Assembly: GCF_010211745.1 (NCBI RefSeq)
Contig: NZ_PDWQ01000001.1
Span: forward strand, 310,001 to 374,000
Reading direction: 5' to 3'
DNA length: 64,000 nucleotides
Source of the DNA: Pseudoxanthomonas kalamensis DSM 18571
GTDB lineage: Bacteria; Pseudomonadota; Gammaproteobacteria; Xanthomonadales; Xanthomonadaceae
The notes under the pieces were generated by a model. The model did not search any database. It was not told where the DNA came from and saw nothing but the letters and a program-made list of their open reading frames with translations. Of this stretch, positions 10,690-17,318 are shown in pieces; position 1 is the first letter of the stretch; every line of letters starts with the position of its first letter. Position numbers and translations under genes: made by a program.

Positions 10690-11946
10690 TCAGCCGCCGT
10701 AGCGGCCGATGTCCAGCCCCTCGCCGTCGATCGCCGGCGTACGCCCGCCGACCAGGTCGGCCAGATAACTGCCCGAGCCGCAGGCCATGGTCCAGCCCAG
10801 GGTGCCGTGGCCGGTGTTGGTGTACAGGTTGCGGTAGCGGGTCGCGCCGATCACCGGCGTGCCGTCCGGGGTGGCCGGTCGCAACCCGGTCCAGAACTCG
10901 GCTTGCGACAGCTCGCCGCCACGCGGGTACAGCTGGTTCACCACCTGTTCCAGGGTCTGCCTTCGGCGCGGCGACAGCGACAGGTCGAAACCGGATACCT
11001 CGGCCATGCCGCCGACGCGGATGCGTCGGTCGAAACGGGTGATGGCGACCTTGTAGCTCTCGTCCAGCACCGTCGATACCGGGGCCATGGTTTCGTCGGT
11101 GACCGGGATCGTCAGCGAATAGCCCTTCAGCGGATACACCGGCAGGCGCAGTCCCAGCGGCGCGAGCATCTGCGGCGAATGGCTGCCCAACGCCAGCACG
11201 TAGCGGTCGGCGCTTTCGCGCTTGCCGTCGATGCGCACGCCGACGACGCGCTGGCCGTCATGCTCCAGCGCCTCGATGGTCCGGCCGTGGCGAAATTCGA
11301 CGCCGGCCGCTTCGGCCAGTGCGGCCAGCCGCTGGGTGAACAGGTGGCAGTCGCCGGTCTGGTCGTTGGGCGTGCGCAAGGCGCCGGCGAAGCGGGTCGG
11401 CGCGGCGGCCAGCGCCGGCTCGTGGCGGGCGATGCCGGCCGCGTCCAGCAGTTCGTGCGGCACGCCCATCCGTTCCAGCACGGCGACATCGGCGGCGGCG
11501 GCGTCCAGCTGCGCCTGGGTACGGAACAGTTGCAGGGTGCCGAGCTGGCGGCCTTCGTAGTCGATCCCGGTCTCGGCGCGCAATGCGTCCAGGCACTGCC
11601 GGCTGTATTCGCACACGCGCACCATCCGCGCCTTGTTGACCGCATAGCGGCCGGCGGTGCAGTTGCGCAGCATCTGCAGCATCCAGCGGTACTGCAGCGG
11701 ATCGGCGGTCGGCCAGATCGCAAGCGGCGCGTGGCGCTGGAACAGCCACTTCAGCGCCTTCAGCGGGATGCCCGGTGCCGCCCACGGGGCAACGTAGCCG
11801 AACGACAGTTGGCCGGCATTGCCGTAACTGGTTTCCAGCGCGGCCGTCGGCTGGCGATCGACCACGACCACGTCGAATCCGGCGCGGGCCAGATACCAGG
11901 CACTGGTCGTGCCGATCACGCCGCCACCAAGAACCATCACCCGCAT
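10690..11946 (-). CDS. dadA: D-amino acid dehydrogenase (FAD-dependent)
   Basis: The 418-residue flavoprotein begins with the dinucleotide-binding [20 protein letters not shown] and shows the DadA landmarks [27 protein letters not shown]-like [18 protein letters not shown] and the C-terminal FAD segment [17 protein letters not shown]. It oxidatively deaminates D-amino acids, chiefly D-alanine, feeding electrons to the respiratory chain at the inner membrane. The initiator is the ATG at 11946, directly before the GxGxxG fold. It diverges from an Lrp-family gene 148 bp away, as in the dadR/dadA arrangement of pseudomonads, which suggests amino-acid-responsive control. Confidence 0.93.
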   Translation of the reverse strand: MRVMVLGGGVIGTTSAWYLARAGFDVVVVDRQPTAALETSYGNAGQLSFGYVAPWAAPGIPLKALKWLFQRHAPLAIWPTADPLQYRWMLQMLRNCTAGRYAVNKARMVRVCEYSRQCLDALRAETGIDYEGRQLGTLQLFRTQAQLDAAAADVAVLERMGVPHELLDAAGIARHEPALAAAPTRFAGALRTPNDQTGDCHLFTQRLAALAEAAGVEFRHGRTIEALEHDGQRVVGVRIDGKRESADRYVLALGSHSPQMLAPLGLRLPVYPLKGYSLTIPVTDETMAPVSTVLDESYKVAITRFDRRIRVGGMAEVSGFDLSLSPRRRQTLEQVVNQLYPRGGELSQAEFWTGLRPATPDGTPVIGATRYRNLYTNTGHGTLGWTMACGSGSYLADLVGGRTPAIDGEGLDIGRYGG

Positions 11947-12094
11947 CGCGCACCCCACAGGACATTTCCCTGCCAAGGGAAAGAATCCCCGCCCTGCAGG
12001 CAAGTATATGGACGAAAGCTCAGGAACATTCGCCAATATGCAACCAGTTTCCAGTGATAATTCCCGCCGTGACCCACGAATACAGGAATCGCCT

Positions 12095-12568
12095 ATGCGC
12101 CCGCGCGCCTTGGACAAGATCGACCGCAGGATCCTGCGCATCCTGCAGCAGGAAGGACGCATCTCGTTCACCGAACTGGGCGAGCGGGTCGGGCTGTCCA
12201 CCACCCCCTGCACCGAGCGCGTGCGCTGGCTGGAACGCGAGGGCGTGATCACCGGCTACCACGCGCGACTGGACCCGCAGCGGTTGCAGGCCGGCCTGCT
12301 GGTGTTCGTCGAAATCAGCCTGGCCTACAAGTCCGGCGACATCTTCGAGGAATTCCGCCGCGCCGCGATGAAGTTGCCCAACGTGCTGGAATGCCACCTG
12401 GTCAGCGGTGACTTCGACTACCTGATCAAGGCGCGGATCGACGAGATGGCCGCCTACCGCACGCTGCTGGGCAGCTCGCTGCTGACCATGCCGCACGTGC
12501 GCGAGTCAAAAAGCTACATCGTGATGGAAGAGGTCAAGGAAACCCTGAGCCTGCCGGTGGCGGACTGA
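12095..12568 (+). CDS. dadR: Lrp/AsnC family regulator, probable regulator of dadA
   Basis: The 157-residue protein has an N-terminal winged helix ([42 protein letters not shown]) and a C-terminal RAM effector domain containing [21 protein letters not shown] precedes the ATG at ribosome-binding distance. Its position divergent to dadA argues for an alanine-responsive activator of D-amino acid catabolism, which is inference from context. The stop codon at 12566-12568 is overlapped by the outer end of an attC-like site on the other strand, so foreign cassettes abut the gene without breaking it. Confidence 0.88.
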   Translation: MRPRALDKIDRRILRILQQEGRISFTELGERVGLSTTPCTERVRWLEREGVITGYHARLDPQRLQAGLLVFVEISLAYKSGDIFEEFRRAAMKLPNVLECHLVSGDFDYLIKARIDEMAAYRTLLGSSLLTMPHVRESKSYIVMEEVKETLSLPVAD

Positions 12569-12622
12569 ACGCCTGAATCAAGCCGATCCTCGAAGCTGGT
12601 TCGGGTTGAATGAATGTTAGGT
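12564..12622 (-). repeat. attC-like recombination site, end of HEPN cassette
   Basis: Read on the minus strand the site opens with R'' ACCTAAC (12622-12616), continues CATTCATTCAACCCGA, has a loop region, then TCGGCTTGATTCAGGC and closes with GTTCAG (12570-12565). This is the RYYYAAC...GTTRRRY frame with the inverted ATTCAAC/TTGATTCAG arms of typical attC sites; the closing heptamer has one off-consensus base. The stop codon of the HEPN gene (12619-12617) lies inside R'', as is common in compact cassettes. Confidence 0.72.
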
Positions 12623-13234
12623 ACCGTTGTCGGCAACCTCAACCACTTCTTGTACAAATCGCTTTGTGTTCTCCTGCCAATCGCGAACCTGATTTACCGA
12701 AATGCTTTGAACACGAGCATTGCCGGTGCCTACCGCGTGATTACGGTCCATTTGGTGCACGATTTGGTGACGACGAGCCATGCACTTGGCTAGCTTTGGA
12801 TAGAAATGATCAAATTGCGCGCTTTCGATTCCGACCATTCTCAGGTTGCTACAGACATCTTGGATACCATTTAGGTTCATCTGGTCGACGTAGGCGTCAA
12901 TCGAATCGCGGATGATGTTGTGGACAAACTGCCCCTCATAGGGGAGAAGGTCACCGAGTAAGAATGACTTGGCGCGCTGATTCGCAGGCATTCCGACTAG
13001 TGGCACTAAATTTAGCGATTCGCGACTGCCAGACGGAAGCTTCCAGAGAAATAGATTGCGAAACACCTCCTCTAGAGCACTGTGCAGAAAGACAACGGCA
13101 GCTCGTAGTGGGTCAGCAGATTTTGCATCCCGTCGCCCTTGCCGCCGAGTGCTTTGGGATGCCTCGTAGACTGCGACCAGATTACTTACTCGATTGTTGT
13201 TCTGGTGGAACTCAGAAAGTGTGTAATCTTTCAT
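12617..13234 (-). CDS. HEPN-domain protein, putative RNase toxin or RNA-binding cassette gene
   Basis: The 205-residue protein is helical and carries RRHQIVHQMD near residues 152-161, which matches the R-X4-H catalytic motif of HEPN ribonucleases. An upstream LRAAVVFLHSALEEVFRNLF helix also suits the HEPN fold of the RiboL-PSP/MAE_28990 type. HEPN proteins cut tRNA or mRNA in toxin-antitoxin and abortive-infection systems. No partner antitoxin is encoded in the cassette. The gene is AT-richer than the chromosome and its stop codon falls within the attC site, so it was acquired as a cassette. A non-catalytic HEPN role cannot be excluded. Confidence 0.7.
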   Translation of the reverse strand: MKDYTLSEFHQNNNRVSNLVAVYEASQSTRRQGRRDAKSADPLRAAVVFLHSALEEVFRNLFLWKLPSGSRESLNLVPLVGMPANQRAKSFLLGDLLPYEGQFVHNIIRDSIDAYVDQMNLNGIQDVCSNLRMVGIESAQFDHFYPKLAKCMARRHQIVHQMDRNHAVGTGNARVQSISVNQVRDWQENTKRFVQEVVEVADNGT

Positions 13235-13263
13235 TATTCATCCCAGCGAAATTACAACCATGA

Positions 13264-13325
13264 CACCTAACACATGAGTTAAGCCGGCCCGCTGAGCGGG
13301 CACGGATTGAATAAATTATTAGACG
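13264..13325 (-). repeat. attC-like recombination site, end of zinc-ribbon cassette
   Basis: On the minus strand the site reads R'' GTCTAAT (13324-13318), then AATTTATTCAATCC, a central perfect hairpin GCCCGC-TCA-GCGGGC (13301-13287), then GGCTTAACTCAT and the closing GTTAGGT (13271-13265). The order R''-L''-stem-L'-R' and the AATT.ATTCAA / CTTAACTCA arms match canonical attC sites closely. It separates the two cassette genes and has the same orientation as the second site. Confidence 0.8.
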
Positions 13326-13331
13326 CGGCCC

Positions 13332-13601
13332 TCAAGGGACTCGAACTATTCGCATGATTTTCGCAGGTGACTCGGGCTGCCCTGCAGGTGGCTCTGTCTT
13401 TGAACCGTGAGGCGGGTTCAAGAAAAATTGTGCCCCACACTTGCCGCATGACGAAGGATTGTCACAACTAGATCCGACTCGACCACTCTGGTAAACGAAC
13501 AATACAGGGTGGCCACACTCTGAGCAGTTCCATGCGACGTTATTTCCGTCGGCATGTACGGCGCCAGGCTCAAACTTTGAATTGCGGAATGTCCAGCCCA
13601 T
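13332..13601 (-). CDS. Small zinc-ribbon-like cassette protein
   Basis: The 89-residue protein contains three cysteine groups, NCSECG near residue 25, SSCDNPSSC near 45 and GKCG shortly after, consistent with a zinc-ribbon fold, followed by a Pro-rich tail. The ATG at 13601 lies 10 bases after the cassette boundary heptamer, leaving almost no room for a promoter or leader. I do not recognise a family. It is the first gene in the cassette array and would depend on read-through from the carbonic anhydrase gene. Confidence 0.55.
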   Translation of the reverse strand: MGWTFRNSKFEPGAVHADGNNVAWNCSECGHPVLFVYQSGRVGSSCDNPSSCGKCGAQFFLNPPHGSKTEPPAGQPESPAKIMRIVRVP

Positions 13602-13610
13602 AAACTTAGC

Positions 13611-13617
13611 GCCTAAC
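13611..13617 (-). repeat. Cassette boundary heptamer GTTAGGC
   Basis: GTTAGGC on the minus strand matches the integron crossover consensus GTTRRRY. It lies 5 bases beyond the stop codon of the gamma-carbonic anhydrase gene and 9 bases before the first cassette start codon, so it marks the insertion edge. The preceding GGTTTAAGGCTA weakly resembles an attC L' arm, so it could be a decayed attC or a secondary site instead of attI. Confidence 0.55.
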
Positions 13618-13622
13618 TAGCC

Positions 13623-14174
13623 TTAAACCGCATCCAAGTAACGATCCTTCAACCGCACATAATGCTGGGCTGAATACAGCAGACCCTCGATCTGCTCGGG
13701 CGTCAGCTTGCGCACGAAGCGTGCCGGGTTGCCCAGCCACAGTTCGCCTTCGCCGACCGTCTTGCCTGGACCGACCACTGCGCCGGCACCGACGAAGCCG
13801 TTCTTTTCCACCACCGCGCCGTCGAGCACGATCGCGCCCATACCGATCAGGCTGGCGTCGCCGATGGTGCAGGCGTGGATCAGCGCCTTATGGCCGATGG
13901 TGACGTCCTCGCCGATGAGGGTGGCGAAACCGCCCAGCCGCGAGTGCGGACCGTCGTGGCTGACGTGGATGACGGTGCCGTCCTGCACGTTGCTGCGCGC
14001 GCCGATGCGGATGTAGTTGACGTCGCCGCGCACCACGCAGGCCGGCCAGATCGACACGTCGTCGCCCAGCACCACGTCGCCGATCACGGTGGCCGCCGGG
14101 TCGACGTAGACGCGCTGGCCCAGGGTGGGAAGCCGGCCAAGATAGGGGCGCAGCGAGGTCAGGTCCGCATTCAT
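13623..14174 (-). CDS. Gamma-carbonic anhydrase family protein (YrdA/PaaY type, left-handed beta helix)
   Basis: The 183-residue protein is built of hexapeptide repeats (VIGDVVLGDDVSIWPACVVRGDVNYIRIGARSNVQDG). It retains the metal-site histidines in VIHVSHD near residue 70 and IGHKALIHAC near residues 95 and 100. The family includes zinc or iron carbonic anhydrases, but many bacterial members have unproven activity, so the reaction is uncertain. It diverges from the aldehyde dehydrogenase gene. A TACAAT box exactly 6 bases before the ATG suggests a leaderless mRNA. Integron-type cassettes have inserted just behind its stop codon. Confidence 0.9.
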   Translation of the reverse strand: MNADLTSLRPYLGRLPTLGQRVYVDPAATVIGDVVLGDDVSIWPACVVRGDVNYIRIGARSNVQDGTVIHVSHDGPHSRLGGFATLIGEDVTIGHKALIHACTIGDASLIGMGAIVLDGAVVEKNGFVGAGAVVGPGKTVGEGELWLGNPARFVRKLTPEQIEGLLYSAQHYVRLKDRYLDAV

Positions 14175-14181
14175 GCCGCCA

Positions 14182-14187
14182 TTGTAG
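14182..14187 (-). promoter_or_regulatory. -10 box giving a probable leaderless mRNA for the gamma-carbonic anhydrase gene
   Basis: TACAAT on the minus strand is separated by 6 bases from the ATG at 14174, which places the expected start point on or next to the A of the start codon. No ribosome-binding sequence is present. The spacing matches several other genes in this window. Confidence 0.5.
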
Positions 14188-14211
14188 TGCGCCGGCCCGC
14201 GCCGGCGCGTC

Positions 14212-14217
14212 TACACT
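14212..14217 (+). promoter_or_regulatory. -10 box giving a probable leaderless mRNA for the aldehyde dehydrogenase gene
   Basis: TACACT ends 6 bases before the ATG at 14224 with no Shine-Dalgarno sequence between them. The two divergent genes thus share a 49-bp spacer holding two back-to-back promoters. Confidence 0.5.
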
Positions 14218-14223
14218 CGCGGC

Positions 14224-15720
14224 ATGAACACCGCTGCCACGACCGCCGCCAACGCCACGCTGACCGCGGCCAATGCCGCCTCGGGGCAAACACGGCCTGC
14301 GGCGGGTGGGCCCGCGCCGCAAGGCGAAACCGCCGTGCCCGAACTGCGGCCCACGCTCGAGCGCCTGCGCGCGGCCTGGCAGGCGCGCAAGCCCGACCTG
14401 CAACAGCGCCGCGACGACCTGCAGCGCCTGCGCGACGCGCTGAAGCGGCGCATGGACGAAATGGCGTCGGTGGTGGCCGCCGACTTCGGCCACCGCTCGC
14501 TGCACGAAACCCGCATCGCCGACGGCATGACCGTGCTGACCGAGATCGACCACCTGCGCAAGCACCTGCGCGGCTGGATGAGGCCACGTCGGGTCGGCGT
14601 CGGCTGGCGCTTCTGGCCGGCGCGCGCCGAAGTGCGACCCGAGCCGGTCGGCGTGGTCGGGGTGATCGCGCCGTGGAATTACCCGGTCAACCTGGCGCTG
14701 ATTCCGCTCGCCACCGCCATCGCCGCCGGCAACCACGTCTACCTGAAGCCGTCCGAGCACACCCCGCGCACCACCGAGTTCCTGCGTGAGCTGCTGGCCG
14801 AAGTGTTCCCCGCCGACCGCGTCGCCGTGGCCAGCGGCGGCGCCGAGATCGGCTCGGCCTTCGCCGCACTGCCGTTCGACCATCTGGTCTTTACCGGCTC
14901 CACCGCGGTCGGTCGCAAGGTGATGGCCGCCGCCGCCGCCCACCTGACCCCGCTGACGCTGGAGCTGGGCGGCAAGTCGCCGGCCATCGTCTGCGACGAC
15001 TATCCGCTGGAGCAGGCCACCGCGCGCCTGGCCACCGGCAAGTGGTTCAACTGCGGGCAGACCTGCATCGCCCCGGATTACGTGCTGATCAATCGATCAC
15101 GCCGCGACGCCTTCGTCGAAGCCCTGCGCCAGCAGGCCCTCGCCCGCTACGGCGACCTGTCCGACCCGGCCGACTACACCCGCGTGGTCAACGATGGCCA
15201 GTACGCACGCCTGCAGGGTTACCTGGACGATGCGCAAGCGCGTGGCCTGAACGTGCTGACCCTGGCCGGCCGTGCCGATCCCGCGCAACGGCTGCTGCCG
15301 CCGACCGTGGTGCTGGACCCGGGCGACGATGCCCGCGTCATGCAGGAGGAGATCTTCGGCCCGATCCTGCCGGTGATCGGGGTGGACTCGCTGGACGCGG
15401 CAATCGACTACGTCAACGCCCACGACCGGCCGCTGGCGCTGTATCCCTTCAGCCACCGGCGCGAGCAGGTCGAACAGATCCTACAGCGCACCCTGGCCGG
15501 CGGCGTCACCGTCAACGACAGCCTGCTGCACTTCGGCATCAACGCGCTGCCGTTCGGCGGCATTGGCCCCAGCGGCATGGGTGCCTATCACGGCCGGATC
15601 GGCTTCGACTCGATGAGCAAGCTGCTGCCGATCCTGTGGCAACCGCGCCGCGCCGGCAGCGACATGCTCAAGCCGCCGTACACGAAAGTGGCCAGGTTCA
15701 TCGATTTCCTGGTGCGCTGA
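14224..15720 (+). CDS. calB: Coniferyl aldehyde dehydrogenase-like NAD(P)-dependent aldehyde dehydrogenase
   Basis: The 498-residue enzyme has the aldehyde dehydrogenase core: VVGVIAPWNYP, the glutamate in TLELGGKSP (about 247), catalytic Cys near 281 in NCGQTCIAPD, and EEIFGPILPV. Overall pattern and the closing KPPYT.KARFIDFL-like end match the coniferyl aldehyde dehydrogenase group, whose members oxidise aromatic or aliphatic aldehydes to acids. Substrate is not provable here. About 40 N-terminal residues are Ala/Thr-rich and probably unstructured, but the promoter box 6 bases before the first ATG supports this start. Confidence 0.87.
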   Translation: MNTAATTAANATLTAANAASGQTRPAAGGPAPQGETAVPELRPTLERLRAAWQARKPDLQQRRDDLQRLRDALKRRMDEMASVVAADFGHRSLHETRIADGMTVLTEIDHLRKHLRGWMRPRRVGVGWRFWPARAEVRPEPVGVVGVIAPWNYPVNLALIPLATAIAAGNHVYLKPSEHTPRTTEFLRELLAEVFPADRVAVASGGAEIGSAFAALPFDHLVFTGSTAVGRKVMAAAAAHLTPLTLELGGKSPAIVCDDYPLEQATARLATGKWFNCGQTCIAPDYVLINRSRRDAFVEALRQQALARYGDLSDPADYTRVVNDGQYARLQGYLDDAQARGLNVLTLAGRADPAQRLLPPTVVLDPGDDARVMQEEIFGPILPVIGVDSLDAAIDYVNAHDRPLALYPFSHRREQVEQILQRTLAGGVTVNDSLLHFGINALPFGGIGPSGMGAYHGRIGFDSMSKLLPILWQPRRAGSDMLKPPYTKVARFIDFLVR

Positions 15721-15744
15721 ACACGCAGCGGAACGTCCGCTTCC

Positions 15745-17016
15745 TCAGCGCAGGTCGCCGTGATCGTGATCGTGGCCATCCAGCGGCAGGTCCGGGTGCC
15801 ACAGTTCATGGCTGTCCACGCGCACGCGCAAGCCGGCTTCCAGTGCGCCGATTCGCGCGGTCGCCTCATCCAGCGCTGCCTGGCGCTGGTTGCGCTGCGA
15901 CAGCAGGTATTCGCCCAGATCGCTTTCGCCGAGTTCCCAGGCCCGGCGCGCGCGCGCGCTGGCCGCCTCCTGCGCCTGCAGCGCGCGCTGCTGCGCCTGC
16001 CATTGCGCCAGCGCCGCATCGGCCGCGCGGGTGGTCATCCACGCCTCCTGTTCGACCATCCGGCGCACGCCGTCGGCCTCGACCTCGGCTGCGGTGGCAT
16101 TGGCCGCTTCGCCGTCGGCCACGGCGCTGCGGTAGCGGCTGCCGATCGGCACGCTGAGCACCAGGCCGATGCTGCGCTCCATGCCGCCGCGTTCGTCCAT
16201 GACTCGCAAGCCCAGGCTGGGATCGGGACGGCGATCGGCGCGTGCGCGGTCGGCCTGCGCGCGCTGGCGCAGGGCGTCCTCGCGGGCGATGCCGATCTCG
16301 TGGCTGCGCTCGACGATCAGCTGCCGCCAGGCTTCACTGCCACCGGGCAGCGGCTGCGGCTCGGGCAGGGCCGGCAACCGCGCGGGCACCGGCAGTTGCG
16401 GGAATTCGCCGGCCAGCGCCTGTCGCGCCGCCGCCGCCGCCGCTTCGGCGACGATCGCCTGCGCCTGCAGCCGGGCCAGCTCGGCTTCGAACAGGTCCAG
16501 CTGGCGCTGTGCGACATCGCCCAGCGCCAGCCGCCGCGCCAATGCGTCGCGCTCGCGTTGCAACAACTGCTGCTGCCGATCGAGTTCAGCCCATGTCCGA
16601 CCGGTCCGCAACCAGTCCATCCACAACACCAGCAGGCGTCGCGCGGCCTGGTGCTCGGCATCGTCCAGGCGCAGGTCGGCGCCGGTGGACAGGTGGCCGC
16701 CAATCTCGCGGTCCAGTCGCGCCTTGCCGGGCAGGCGGATGCGCCGGCTGAGCTGCGCCTCCCATTCGTTGAAATCGCCCTCGTGGTCGGTATTGCGCCG
16801 CTGCGGAATCAGCAATGCCTCGAACTCGTTGCTGCCCGCACCCAATGCCCGCGCGCCGGCGCCGGCGGCATCGACCCGGGCGGCGGCGGCGCGCACTTCC
16901 GGTCGCGCCAGCAGGGCCGGGCCGATCAGTTCGTCCGGCGGCAGGTAGTCCTGCGCCTGCAGCACCGGCGGCAACACGGCCAGCAGAGCCGCGGCGAAAC
17001 GGCAGGCGCGCTTCAT
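15745..17016 (-). CDS. TolC/CzcC-type outer membrane factor of heavy-metal efflux
   Basis: The 423-residue protein starts with a signal peptide (KRACRFAAALLAVLPPVLQA) and consists of the long coiled-coil helices typical of TolC-family channels. Repeats of the outer membrane factor family are recognisable around residues 150-200 and 340-390 (WELGESDLGEYLLSQRNQRQAALDEATARI). The C-terminus is His/Asp-rich (DGHDHDHGD), suggesting metal contact. The start at 17016 overlaps the DUF3240 stop as ATGA. It would form the tripartite exit duct for the RND pump encoded upstream in the same operon. Placement after the pump gene reverses the usual czcCBA order. Confidence 0.88.
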   Translation of the reverse strand: MKRACRFAAALLAVLPPVLQAQDYLPPDELIGPALLARPEVRAAAARVDAAGAGARALGAGSNEFEALLIPQRRNTDHEGDFNEWEAQLSRRIRLPGKARLDREIGGHLSTGADLRLDDAEHQAARRLLVLWMDWLRTGRTWAELDRQQQLLQRERDALARRLALGDVAQRQLDLFEAELARLQAQAIVAEAAAAAARQALAGEFPQLPVPARLPALPEPQPLPGGSEAWRQLIVERSHEIGIAREDALRQRAQADRARADRRPDPSLGLRVMDERGGMERSIGLVLSVPIGSRYRSAVADGEAANATAAEVEADGVRRMVEQEAWMTTRAADAALAQWQAQQRALQAQEAASARARRAWELGESDLGEYLLSQRNQRQAALDEATARIGALEAGLRVRVDSHELWHPDLPLDGHDHDHGDLR

Positions 17017-17318
17017 GCCAGCCTCCCGCCGTCCAGCACCGGCTCCACCCACCACTGCACCTCGGGCGCAGCGATCCGCGCGCGCAACGCCGACAGCACG
17101 TGCTCGAGCTGATCGTGCTCGATCACCACCCACAGCACGCGGCGCTCGACCCGGCCACGCACCTGTTCGCCGGCCGAGGCATGGGCGAAGTTGCTGCTGT
17201 GCCCTTCGGCATGCAGCAGGGTGAAGCCCGGCAGGGTCGGGTCGGCGATCATCGCCTCGGTCACGACGTCTTCAAGGCCGGGCGGGAAAACCAGGTTCAG
17301 GCGGACACGGGCGGTCAT
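17013..17318 (-). CDS. DUF3240 family protein of a metal-efflux operon
   Basis: The 101-residue protein has a ferredoxin-like pattern (RLNLVFPPGLEDVVTEAMIAD, then RRVLWVVIEHDQLEHVLSALRARI) and the internal HAEGHSSNFAHASAGEQVRGRV segment typical of DUF3240. Members sit beside CzcA/CusA-type pumps and resemble PII-like or metal-sensing small proteins. A regulatory role on the pump is inference. It overlaps both neighbours by four bases. Confidence 0.78.
   Translation of the reverse strand: MTARVRLNLVFPPGLEDVVTEAMIADPTLPGFTLLHAEGHSSNFAHASAGEQVRGRVERRVLWVVIEHDQLEHVLSALRARIAAPEVQWWVEPVLDGGRLA

Larger units (their letters stand above)
12565..13617 (-). mobile_element. Two-cassette integron-type array without integrase (CALIN)
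   Basis: Between the convergent lrp and gamma-carbonic anhydrase genes lie two single-gene cassettes on the minus strand, each followed by a site with attC architecture. The block begins at a GTTAGGC crossover-type heptamer (13617-13611, minus strand). It is clearly more AT-rich than both flanks. No tyrosine integrase of the IntI type is encoded nearby, which makes it a cluster of attC sites lacking integrase. Cassette genes could be transcribed by read-through from the carbonic anhydrase gene just upstream. Confidence 0.72.

Noticed and set aside
13264-13325. Hairpin GCCCGC/GCGGGC as an intrinsic terminator
   Set aside because: There is no T-run, and the hairpin is the central stem of an attC-like site with matching outer arms.
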